DNA from: Niabella beijingensis
GTDB lineage: Bacteria > Bacteroidota > Bacteroidia > Chitinophagales > Chitinophagaceae
Direction of reading: 5' to 3'
DNA length: 64,000 nt
Assembly (NCBI RefSeq): GCF_020034665.1
Contig: NZ_JAIQDI010000002.1
Coordinates: forward strand, 372,001 to 436,000
Shown: positions 55,008-62,403 of the stretch, one piece after another
Layout: the number at the start of each line of letters is the position of its first letter
Position numbering within the stretch: the stretch's first letter is position 1
Notes under the pieces: generated by a model
The model's input: the letters and a program-made list of their open reading frames with translations, nothing else
The model's database searches: none
What the model was told of the DNA's origin: nothing
Made by a program: the position numbers and the translations under genes

Positions 55008-55508
55008 TTAATGAGGTAGTTTCTCCCTTAACAAGCCGTAAACCCATGTGCCAGCAATGGCGCTCAACAAGGTAACGGCGACAACGGTAGCCCCTGTTCC
55101 AATTTGAGCAAAAAGCGGACCCGGACAGGCTCCGGTCATAGCCCATCCAAAGCCAAAAATTAAGCCTCCAATGATTTGCCCTTTATTGAATTTTTTAGGT
55201 GCAATTTTAATAGGCTCCCCGTATATGGTTTTGATGTTGAACTTTTTTATCAGGAAAACGGAAATCATTCCTGTAATAACCGCACTTCCGATAATGCCGT
55301 ACATGTGAAATGATTGCAGGCGAAACATTTCCTGTATGCGGAACCAGCTTATTACCTCTGATTTTACGAATACGATACCGAAAAGCACGCCTACTATCAG
55401 ATATTTGAGGTTATGATACCATTTATGTTCTAAACGGCTTTCGTTGACGCACATTGCATCCGTTTCACGAAGCTGTAAATCTTTTTCTGTATCTCTATGT
55501 AATTGCAT
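55008..55508 (-). CDS. YeeE/YedE half-transporter (second half)
   Basis: This 166-residue membrane protein has about four helices and the conserved thiol motif GACPGP (C128). YeeE-family proteins import thiosulfate or related sulfur species. Here the family is split into two separate genes, with the companion half at 55520. Two-gene pairs of this type are known in other bacteria. It is last in the operon starting at the CstB-like gene (57139-58557). Confidence 0.82.
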   Translation of the reverse strand: MQLHRDTEKDLQLRETDAMCVNESRLEHKWYHNLKYLIVGVLFGIVFVKSEVISWFRIQEMFRLQSFHMYGIIGSAVITGMISVFLIKKFNIKTIYGEPIKIAPKKFNKGQIIGGLIFGFGWAMTGACPGPLFAQIGTGATVVAVTLLSAIAGTWVYGLLREKLPH

Positions 55509-55519
55509 AATTTGTCAGG

Positions 55520-56083
55520 TTATAATGAAAGTATAAGCGGTAATATGAGGTTCGCCATAATGAAGCCACCAACCATAAAACAAATGGTAGCAATTAACGA
55601 GGGCAACTGTAAATTCGATAAGCCCATGATGGCATGTCCGCTTGTGCAGCCACCTGCGTAACGTGTGCCAAAACCGACTAAAAAACCACCGACAACCATT
55701 AGAATAAAACCCTTTGGGGTTAATAAGGATTGCCAGTTGATAATATCTTGAGGAATTAGGTTGTTATAGTTTGTAATGCCGTACCCTGACAACTCCTGCG
55801 CTAACTTTGGGTTGACCTCGATGGGCGCGGGATCTGACAGCAGGTTAATGGCAATTACCCCACCTAAAAATATCCCGAATACAAAAAACAGGTTCCACGC
55901 TTCTTTTTTCCAGTCGTATTTAAAGAATGAAATATTTGCGGGCATACATGAGGCGCATATATGTCTTAACGAAGAACTGATACCAAAGGATTTGTTACCA
56001 ATTATTAAAAGCAATGGTACGGTCAGCCCGACCAACGGGCCAGCAACGTACCAAGCCCAGGGTTGTTTCAAAAATTCTAACAT
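55520..56083 (-). CDS. YeeE/YedE half-transporter (first half)
   Basis: This 187-residue membrane protein has CASCMP (C43, C46) near the N-terminus and the hallmark GGCTSGHA (C146). With the 55008 gene it makes a complete YeeE-like sulfur permease. It follows the thioredoxin gene by 8 nt. The likely cargo is thiosulfate, persulfide or sulfur for transfer to rhodanese and thioredoxin. Confidence 0.83.
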   Translation of the reverse strand: MLEFLKQPWAWYVAGPLVGLTVPLLLIIGNKSFGISSSLRHICASCMPANISFFKYDWKKEAWNLFFVFGIFLGGVIAINLLSDPAPIEVNPKLAQELSGYGITNYNNLIPQDIINWQSLLTPKGFILMVVGGFLVGFGTRYAGGCTSGHAIMGLSNLQLPSLIATICFMVGGFIMANLILPLILSL

Positions 56084-56091
56084 TTTCTGTT

Positions 56092-56385
56092 TTATATGTT
56101 TTCGTTAATCAATCTTTCTAATTCATTTGCTGGAAAAACGCCGGATTGCCGCCAGCGTATTTCTCCCTTTTTAAATATAATAAGGGTAGGTACGCCCCGA
56201 ACCTGATAAGCGGCTGCCGCCTGCGGGTTCTTGTCCACATCAATTTTAATAATACTCGCATTTTCACCTATGCGTTGCTTTAATTCCTCCAGTACAGGAG
56301 CCATCATTTTGCAGGGTCCGCACCATTCCGCAAAAAAATCAACCAATACAGGTTTTTCGCTATTTATTATTTCCTGAAACGTCAT
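56092..56385 (-). CDS. Cytoplasmic thioredoxin
   Basis: The product has 97 residues from ATG 56385; longer starts run into the upstream gene and lack conservation. The canonical active site [13 protein letters not shown] (C22, C25) and [14 protein letters not shown] mark a soluble thioredoxin. It is a candidate reductant for the DsbD-like protein at 44001 and for protein persulfides of the rhodaneses. It overlaps the upstream small membrane gene by 26 nt. Confidence 0.85.
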   Translation of the reverse strand: MTFQEIINSEKPVLVDFFAEWCGPCKMMAPVLEELKQRIGENASIIKIDVDKNPQAAAAYQVRGVPTLIIFKKGEIRWRQSGVFPANELERLINENI

Positions 56386-56584
56386 ATTCTTTTTTGTCTT
56401 TTTTAAAGGTTGATAAGAGTAACCCAGCCATTGCAGCCCCATAAAGTGTACTGTTAATGGGATTGGATGTAATGGCACAACTACCTGTACTGCACCCTAT
56501 AAAGCACCAGTATAAATAGCCTGCAATTGCGCCGATAGCTATTCCTATTAAGGTGAGAAAATGTTTTTTAGCGAACTTCTTCAT
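56360..56584 (-). CDS. Small Cys-rich membrane protein (DUF6132-like)
   Basis: This 74-residue product has one or two hydrophobic helices (about 9-26 and 47-60). It carries the cysteine signature [11 protein letters not shown] (C27, C31, C36), which I associate with DUF6132 in Bacteroidota. It overlaps both neighbours, so it is tightly co-translated. The cysteines suggest sulfur binding or transfer at the inner membrane, but that is inferred. Confidence 0.65.
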   Translation of the reverse strand: MKKFAKKHFLTLIGIAIGAIAGYLYWCFIGCSTGSCAITSNPINSTLYGAAMAGLLLSTFKKDKKEYDVSGNNK

Positions 56585-56801
56585 ACGATATATCTTCTAT
56601 TTTTTTAGCACCTCTCGGAGCAGTTGTTTTACAACCCGATACGCCACAGCAACCGATATTCATTAATGGCATCAAAGAGAATAAAGCGCCTAACCCCACG
56701 AGCAGCCATTCATTATCCATAATGCCCTGTACAATAACAATAATACCTAATGCGAAGCGTAGTACACGCATAAAGTTCCAGTTTCTTAAATATCCTTTCA
56801 T
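56568..56801 (-). CDS. DUF2892 membrane protein (YgaP-tail-like)
   Basis: The product has 77 residues from ATG 56801, which overlaps the rhodanese stop codon (ATGA). Two hydrophobic helices and NIGCCGVSGC (C51, C52, C57) are present. In E. coli YgaP, a rhodanese domain is fused to a DUF2892 membrane hairpin; here the same two parts are adjacent genes. It probably anchors or assists the rhodanese. Confidence 0.75.
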   Translation of the reverse strand: MKGYLRNWNFMRVLRFALGIIVIVQGIMDNEWLLVGLGALFSLMPLMNIGCCGVSGCKTTAPRGAKKIEDISYEEVR

Positions 56802-57127
56802 GATTGCTCGCTTTCTTGATTTACCACCTGATTTACATTTTGCCAAGTTCCACCGTTGATAACCTGTTCAAAGCCGTTTTGCTCTAAAATATTCTTTGCC
56901 TGACCGCTTCTGTTTCCACTACGGCAAAATACCACAATGTTCTTCCTTGCTATGAACTTTGATAACTGTTCCGGCAATTTATCCAACGGAATATTTACTG
57001 CTCCTTTTACGCTACCACCCGCAAATTCAGAAGGTGTGCGTACATCAACTAAGAATGCACCGTTTTTAATTGCTTCCGTGAGCTGGCTGTTGTCTGTGCT
57101 TCCGAATAAGGCTGAAAAAAATCCCAT
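56798..57127 (-). CDS. Single-domain rhodanese
   Basis: The product has 109 residues from ATG 57127, 11 nt after the CstB-like stop. It has the rhodanese fold with FLVDVRTPSEFAGG and the catalytic loop FCRSGNRSG (C68), which carries a cysteine persulfide to transfer sulfane sulfur. No signal is seen, so it is cytoplasmic, presumably tethered by the DUF2892 protein. It probably hands sulfur to the adjacent thioredoxin or dioxygenase. Confidence 0.87.
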   Translation of the reverse strand: MGFFSALFGSTDNSQLTEAIKNGAFLVDVRTPSEFAGGSVKGAVNIPLDKLPEQLSKFIARKNIVVFCRSGNRSGQAKNILEQNGFEQVINGGTWQNVNQVVNQESEQS

Positions 57128-57138
57128 AACATTAAATT

Positions 57139-58557
57139 TTAAGCGTTTGTGCAAGATGCTCCATTGCACCTAATTGTTTTACCCTCTGCTGCCAACCATG
57201 CTTTCATGCCGCCTGAAAAATTCTTTACGTTTTCAAACCCGTTTTTGGCAAGTATAGAATAAGCTATGGATGAACGGTCGCCCGACTGACAATGAATAAC
57301 TACTTGTTTGTCTTTACTTATTTTATCCAAGTTGTCCGGCAAGGTTCCTACAAAAACATTATCCGCTCCCTCAATATGTCCTGCCTCGTATTCTGTCGCT
57401 CCACGGACATCAACTATCTGTGTATTGTCTTTGCCAATGTAAGTTTTAAACTCGTCTAATGAAATGACATCTGCGGTCTGAAGCTCCATGCCTAAATCGT
57501 CTATATCGGAAATGAAACCATACATATTATCCATCCCAATACGCATCAGTTTACGGGTCAAATCTTCCATTTGGTTTTCATCGGCTATTAGGATAAACTG
57601 CTCCCGATAGTTGAGCAGCCAGCCGCACCACGTAGAAAAGGCGTTATTGCCCTGTATGTTGAGGCTGCCGGGGATAAAGCCTTTGGCAAAATCCGCTTTA
57701 TTACGGGTGTCAATAACCTTGATACCTTTTTCGTAGGCAGATATAAACTGCACTTTGGATAGCTTCGGATGTTTCGGAACTTCAATCAGCAATGGACGGT
57801 TCACTTTGTTCAGATGCTTCATCATCGCAAAATATTTCGGTGGTTCGGGCTGGTCTGCCAAAAGGTTTTCGATAAACCCCTTTTCATCGTCCCCGTACTG
57901 CAATGCCCAATTGCGGATTTTTTCATAGCCCACGGTAGAACTTGGGACAGCACCCAAAGCCTTGCCACAGGCAGAGCCTGCACCATGTGCCGACCATACC
58001 TGAACGTATTCGGGAAGCGCAGCAAACTTTTTCAGTGACCGGAACATCTGTTCTGCCCCGGCTTCTTTTGTTCCGATAAGCCCTGCGGCTTTTTCCAGTA
58101 AATCGGGGCGACCTATATCGCCGACAAAAACAAAATCACCTGTGAACACCATTACGGGTTTATCCGTAGCCGGGTGGTCAGTCAGTAAAAAGCTGATGCT
58201 TTCCGGCGTGTGACCAGGTGTGTGCATTATTTCCAATGTGAGGTTACCGACCCTGATAATATCACCGTCTTTCAGTCCATTGTGCGGGAACTGATATTGC
58301 CAATCTTCGCCGCCCTCGTCCGAGAGGTACATTGTTGCCCCGGTTACTGCCGCCAGTTCCCTTGACCCGCAAAGAAAATCTGCGTGTATATGGGTTTCGG
58401 CGATATGGGTAATACGTAGATTGTTCTGCTTTGCGATGTCGATATATATATCTGTATCTCTTTGGGCATCTATTACGATTGCTTCGCCCGTAGCCTGACA
58501 GCCTATTACATAACTGCCCTGTGCTAAACTCTTATCATAAACGTGTTGAAAAAACAT
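57139..58557 (-). CDS. CstB-like persulfide dioxygenase-rhodanese
   Basis: This 472-residue cytoplasmic protein has an N-terminal metallo-beta-lactamase dioxygenase and a C-terminal rhodanese pair. Iron ligands equivalent to ETHE1 are H56, H116 and D141 (THIHADF, HTPGH, TGDFVF). The His normally after Asp is Phe, compatible with the mononuclear iron site. The active rhodanese has HCQSGDR (C423), and the tail ends with C464 and C469. The enzyme would oxidise glutathione-like persulfide and form sulfite or thiosulfate. It is first in a seven-gene operon with rhodanese, thioredoxin and YeeE halves, preceded by promoter C. Confidence 0.9.
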   Translation of the reverse strand: MFFQHVYDKSLAQGSYVIGCQATGEAIVIDAQRDTDIYIDIAKQNNLRITHIAETHIHADFLCGSRELAAVTGATMYLSDEGGEDWQYQFPHNGLKDGDIIRVGNLTLEIMHTPGHTPESISFLLTDHPATDKPVMVFTGDFVFVGDIGRPDLLEKAAGLIGTKEAGAEQMFRSLKKFAALPEYVQVWSAHGAGSACGKALGAVPSSTVGYEKIRNWALQYGDDEKGFIENLLADQPEPPKYFAMMKHLNKVNRPLLIEVPKHPKLSKVQFISAYEKGIKVIDTRNKADFAKGFIPGSLNIQGNNAFSTWCGWLLNYREQFILIADENQMEDLTRKLMRIGMDNMYGFISDIDDLGMELQTADVISLDEFKTYIGKDNTQIVDVRGATEYEAGHIEGADNVFVGTLPDNLDKISKDKQVVIHCQSGDRSSIAYSILAKNGFENVKNFSGGMKAWLAAEGKTIRCNGASCTNA

Positions 58558-58595
58558 ACTGCTTTATTTTATCGTTATCATTCTTTTTGTTACTA

Positions 58596-58640
58596 CAAAT
58601 TTCCTCTATATATTATTCCTGAACAGCTACTTTAGTTACA
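58596..58640 (-). promoter_or_regulatory. Crp/Fnr-type promoter C (CstB-like operon)
   Basis: On the minus strand the -7 box GAAATTTG (58596-58603) lies 21 nt downstream of TGTAAC-TAAA-GTAGCT (58625-58640). The promoter-distal half-site TGTAAC is identical to the other two copies. Confidence 0.65.
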
Positions 58641-58654
58641 CAAGAACCGGAAGA

Positions 58655-59914
58655 TTACATTTTGCCTTTCATCATCTTATTCCAGTACATATATGACAGC
58701 ATATATTTTTTGAGTAGCCACAAACGCCAATGCTCTTTAGCACTATTGAATACTAACATATACTTTAGCATCGGGTCGGGCGTAAACTCATTCTTATAAT
58801 TAAATTCAGCCAATGTCATTTTACCATACCCCGTAACCAATGGGCATGAAGAATAGCCATCGTAAGACTTATTATCTGCTGGCTTATGGGCAAGTAATTT
58901 TAAAATATTATCCACCACCACCGGAGCCTGTTTGCGAATGGCTGCACCCGTCTTTGCTGTTGGCAATGCTGCTACATCTCCTAAGCCGAAAATGTTGGGG
59001 TACGTTTTGTGCTGCATGCTGTTAATATCGACATTGAGCCAACCTGCTTCGTTGCATAAGCCGGATGTTCGCACAAATTCAGGCGCAACCTGTGGCGGAG
59101 CCAAGTGGAGAAAATCAAAAGGTATCTCAATAACCGATTGCCCTTGTATCCGTTCGCCTAAAACGTTACCCTCATTTACCACACATTTGTTTTCATCGGG
59201 TGCTATATTTTGGAAGTAAGCAATCTTCTTATCCGGGTCAATCCGAACAGGCGCATAAAAAGGTTTAAAATGGACGTTATACCGATGAATAACTTTCATC
59301 AGGGTATCGGCGATTACCTTTACGCCGAAAATGACAGAACCCGGCGTAGCAAAGACCAAATTCGTTTTTTTATCCAGCCCTTTTCTCTTAAAATAGTCGG
59401 CTGCGAGGTACATAATCTTCTGTGGTGCGCCGCCGCATTTAATCGGTGTGGTGGGCTGGGTGAAAATGGCATTGCCACCTTTGAACTCCTGTAAACATTT
59501 CCATGTATATTCAGGGTCTATGTAGTTGCTGCAAACTACACCTTTATTTAAGGCTTCTTCCAAACCTGCAATCATTGATAGGTCATACACCAGCCCCGGA
59601 GCAACTACCAAATAATCATATCCGATACTTCCGCTTTTTTCGGTTTCTATTTTGTTTTCTTTGGGTAGAAATCCAGTAGCCTTATCTTTCATCCATTCCA
59701 CGCCCGGAGGTATGAGCGATGCTTCCTGCCTTACGGTATTCTCCATCTTGTATGTGCCTGCACCTACTAATGTAAAGGCGGGTTGATAGTAATGCTTTTC
59801 GGAGGGTTCAATAATGCCAATAGTCAAACTGGATTGTTTTTTCTTTAATTGAGCAGCAACCATAATTCCTGCGGTTCCTCCGCCGATAATCAAGATTTGA
59901 AAATGCTTTTCCAT
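58655..59914 (-). CDS. sqr: Sulfide:quinone oxidoreductase, type II
   Basis: This 419-residue flavoprotein has the FAD-binding GGGTAG motif (11-16). The redox cysteines are C160 (IKCGGAPQKI) and C357 (SSCPLVTGYGK). Both contexts match the type II, mitochondrial-like SQR, which oxidises sulfide to sulfane sulfur on an acceptor thiol and passes electrons to quinone at the membrane. The third cysteine of type I enzymes is absent. It is 12 nt after the TauE gene, so they form one operon from promoter A. Its persulfide product is the substrate of the CstB-like enzymes. Confidence 0.92.
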   Translation of the reverse strand: MEKHFQILIIGGGTAGIMVAAQLKKKQSSLTIGIIEPSEKHYYQPAFTLVGAGTYKMENTVRQEASLIPPGVEWMKDKATGFLPKENKIETEKSGSIGYDYLVVAPGLVYDLSMIAGLEEALNKGVVCSNYIDPEYTWKCLQEFKGGNAIFTQPTTPIKCGGAPQKIMYLAADYFKRKGLDKKTNLVFATPGSVIFGVKVIADTLMKVIHRYNVHFKPFYAPVRIDPDKKIAYFQNIAPDENKCVVNEGNVLGERIQGQSVIEIPFDFLHLAPPQVAPEFVRTSGLCNEAGWLNVDINSMQHKTYPNIFGLGDVAALPTAKTGAAIRKQAPVVVDNILKLLAHKPADNKSYDGYSSCPLVTGYGKMTLAEFNYKNEFTPDPMLKYMLVFNSAKEHWRLWLLKKYMLSYMYWNKMMKGKM

Positions 59915-59926
59915 ATTACTATGATT

Positions 59927-60724
59927 TTAGTGTAACCATGTTTCCTTAATGATGATATATATACCCATGACGAGTACAAACCAGCCGAAAGCGGGTTTTA
60001 GCTTGTCTGCTTTAATTTTGGTAGAAAGGTAACTGCCTATCAAAATGCCGATGATGGCAATAGATGCTATGCTCAATAAAAATCCCCATTGTACCGATGT
60101 ATGAGACAGGGAAAACAGAAATCCCATTAGAGAATTAATAGAGATAATTACCAATGATGTCCCTACGGCGGTTTTCATCGGCAATTTCAGCAGGTTTACC
60201 AAAGCAGGGATAATCAGGAAGCCGCCACCTGCGCCAATCAGCCCGGTTACAACTCCTATGAAAATGCCCTGTGTAAAAATTTGAAAAAAATCAAGTGGCA
60301 GATCTTGCCGTGGTTCACCAATGGCAAGCCTGTCATTCTTAATCATGCTGTAAGAAGCTGCAATCATCAATACAGCAAAAAGCAACATAAGTAGGATATT
60401 CTTGGATAGCGTGAAATTAGCGAACGTGAAGATATCCTGCGGAATAGCAGGAAGTAGGTATTGTCTGGTCAGAAAAATGGCGGCAATAGATGGGATACCG
60501 AAAACAATGGCTGTTTTGATATGAACCAATCCTTTTCTGAAATAAGAAAAGGAACCGACAACACTTGTTGCACCAACGATAAAAAGAGAATAAGCAGTAG
60601 CTAATACGGCATCGAGGTTAAATAGGTACACCAGCACCGGAACTGTAAGAATACTGCCACCTCCGCCGATTAGTCCTAAAGAAATACCAATAAAAATTGA
60701 TGCCGAATAACCCGCTAAATCCAT
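59927..60724 (-). CDS. tauE: TauE/SafE-family exporter
   Basis: This 265-residue integral membrane protein has about eight helices and the family motif GGGGSILTVP near the N-terminus, plus GAGGGFLIIP in the second half. TauE proteins are linked to export of sulfite or sulfoacetate. In staphylococcal cst operons tauE accompanies sqr and cstB. It leads the tauE-sqr operon, with promoter A just upstream and overlapping the end of the Crp/Fnr gene. Confidence 0.88.
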   Translation of the reverse strand: MDLAGYSASIFIGISLGLIGGGGSILTVPVLVYLFNLDAVLATAYSLFIVGATSVVGSFSYFRKGLVHIKTAIVFGIPSIAAIFLTRQYLLPAIPQDIFTFANFTLSKNILLMLLFAVLMIAASYSMIKNDRLAIGEPRQDLPLDFFQIFTQGIFIGVVTGLIGAGGGFLIIPALVNLLKLPMKTAVGTSLVIISINSLMGFLFSLSHTSVQWGFLLSIASIAIIGILIGSYLSTKIKADKLKPAFGWFVLVMGIYIIIKETWLH

Positions 60725-60732
60725 AGTTTTCT

Positions 60733-60789
60733 GAATTGATACTACAAATTTGCATCAATTCAAAAAACCGTTCAGTTACATTTGTTACA
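60733..60789 (-). promoter_or_regulatory. Crp/Fnr-type promoter A (tauE-sqr)
   Basis: On the minus strand the -7-like CAAATTTG (60745-60752) lies 21 nt downstream of TGTAAC-AAAT-GTAACT (60774-60789). The distal half-site overlaps the stop codon of the Crp/Fnr gene. A separate 8-bp dyad GAATTGAT / ATCAATTC (60733-60740, 60754-60761) encloses the -7 box and could add a second control. Confidence 0.65.
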
Positions 60790-61408
60790 TAAGGGTGATT
60801 TTGTTCCTGCCTAAGCGAACCGCTCCGTTTTCTTCCAACTGCTTCAGGAGCCGTGAAACCACAACACGGGCAGTGCCTAATTCATTGGCTAACTGCTCAT
60901 GGGTGATGTTCAGGATATTATTGCCTGTAAGTTCTTGTTTTTTGTGCAGTAAGGATAACAGGCGTTCATCTATCTTTTTAAAAGTGATGGCATTGACAAT
61001 CTCCAGTAGTTCTTCAAAACGCTTGTGGTATAGGCGGAATATATATTCCAGCCATTGCGGATATTCTTTGATAAACAAGGCTACTTTGTCCATTGGCAGG
61101 AAAAGGATTTCTGCATCTTCTTCTACTTCTGCTTTGACTTTGCTGGTTTCATTGTGCATACCACCCAAAAAAGACATTATGCAGCTTTCCCCGGCTTTGA
61201 TATAATACAATAAAATTTCCCTTCCGTCTTCTTCTGTTCGTATAACTTTCAATGTTCCTTGTACGACAATAGGAATTGAACGTATGCAAGAGTTCTCATT
61301 TACGATAATACTCCCGGCTCCATATTCTTTTCGTATGCTGTATTCATACAATTTCCCGATTAATTCGGGAGAAGACTTAAATTCAGTTATTTGTTCTAAT
61401 GGTTCCAT
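60785..61408 (-). CDS. Crp/Fnr-family regulator, likely sulfur sensor
   Basis: This 207-residue protein has a cyclic-nucleotide-binding-like beta barrel (about 15-120), a dimer helix and a C-terminal winged HTH (EQLANELGTARVVVSRLLKQ). No FNR-type N-terminal Cys cluster is present. Two cysteines in the barrel, C41 and C76 (GESC), could sense persulfides. It lies between the sulfur operons and the ketopantoate-reductase-like gene, 18 nt after the latter. The three 21-nt-spaced dyads near its targets make it the probable activator. Direct cAMP binding is not supported by a clear phosphate-binding cassette. Confidence 0.85.
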   Translation of the reverse strand: MEPLEQITEFKSSPELIGKLYEYSIRKEYGAGSIIVNENSCIRSIPIVVQGTLKVIRTEEDGREILLYYIKAGESCIMSFLGGMHNETSKVKAEVEEDAEILFLPMDKVALFIKEYPQWLEYIFRLYHKRFEELLEIVNAITFKKIDERLLSLLHKKQELTGNNILNITHEQLANELGTARVVVSRLLKQLEENGAVRLGRNKITLM

Positions 61409-61426
61409 TTACACATTTTTTAGGGT

Positions 61427-62350
61427 TTACCGATTGATAAGATGGTGATACATTTCCTGATAGGTAGGTACTTCGAGGTGATATTCCTTAGCTTGCTCTA
61501 CTATATATCCTGTTAATGAATGTACTTCCGTTTCTTTCTTTCCCGATAAATAATCGGAGTGCATAGATGTTGTGGCATCAGGCAATAGGTTTAAAAATTT
61601 GTCCCATACACTTTCTTTTATATTGGCGGGCAGTTGAATGTTTTTACAATCAGCAATAGCGCAACATTCGTCAATAAGATGGCGCAAATCGGCACAAGCC
61701 TTTTCGTCTTGCTTTATTTCGCCAAAAGTTTTATTGTAATAGGATGTTATGGTAGCTGTCGATGAAATAAAAACGAATTTTTCCCAAATCTTAACGGCAA
61801 TATCTTTGGTAAGGGTGGCATCAATCCCGGACTGTTTAAACAAACGGTACAGTAAGTTTAAGCGCTCGTCTTCGCAATCCTGAACACCAAAAGTAATAGT
61901 AGGCTTGTGTCCGTAATCACGGACATGACCAGGTGCAACCAACCTCGAAATAATATAGGCACACCCGCCTGCAACAAGGTTGTTTTGATACAATGTTTTT
62001 ATCTTATTAGCACTGTCTACACCATTGAGCAATGGCAGAAATACTGTTTCTTCCTTAATGCAGGAGGCAATCTTGCTAACTGTTTCCTTTATATCGTAAC
62101 TTTTGGTGCAAAGGATAATGTAATCCACCTTTCCAAAATCCGCCGGATTATCGGAAATTATATCGGGATACGCTATGAATTGTCTTTCGGGCGTAGTTAT
62201 TTTTAATCCTGTATCTTTTATTATTTTTAGATTTTCACCTCTCGCCATAAAGCACATGGATATATTATCCTTGTCTTTGAAATTTTTAGCGAGCATGCCA
62301 CCAAAATAACCACCGACCCCGCCAATGCCAACTATTAAGATTTTTGTCAT
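61427..62350 (-). CDS. Ketopantoate reductase (PanE/ApbA)-family protein
   Basis: The 307-residue NADP enzyme has an N-terminal Rossmann motif GIGGVGGYFGG, a central NAP-like region (LPLLNGVDSANKIK) and a C-terminal helical domain (KIWEKFVFISSTATITSYYN). The family makes pantoate for coenzyme A, though paralogues reduce other keto acids. It is co-transcribed with the Crp/Fnr gene (18 nt gap), behind a palindromic promoter. Why a sulfur island carries it is unknown; supply of CoA thiol is a speculative link. Confidence 0.8.
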   Translation of the reverse strand: MTKILIVGIGGVGGYFGGMLAKNFKDKDNISMCFMARGENLKIIKDTGLKITTPERQFIAYPDIISDNPADFGKVDYIILCTKSYDIKETVSKIASCIKEETVFLPLLNGVDSANKIKTLYQNNLVAGGCAYIISRLVAPGHVRDYGHKPTITFGVQDCEDERLNLLYRLFKQSGIDATLTKDIAVKIWEKFVFISSTATITSYYNKTFGEIKQDEKACADLRHLIDECCAIADCKNIQLPANIKESVWDKFLNLLPDATTSMHSDYLSGKKETEVHSLTGYIVEQAKEYHLEVPTYQEMYHHLINR

Positions 62351-62360
62351 CGTTTTTTTA

Positions 62361-62383
62361 TGTTATAATATAACACAAAGTTA
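62361..62383 (-). promoter_or_regulatory. Promoter and palindrome of the PanE-like/Crp operon
   Basis: On the minus strand TAACTTTG (62376-62383) is an exact -7 box. Immediately downstream TGTTATAATATAACA (62361-62375) is a perfect 15-bp palindrome placed over the transcription start, as for a repressor site. It differs from the TGTAAC dyad of the sulfur promoters. Confidence 0.6.
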
Positions 62384-62403
62384 CTCAAAACAAACGGGGT
62401 GTA

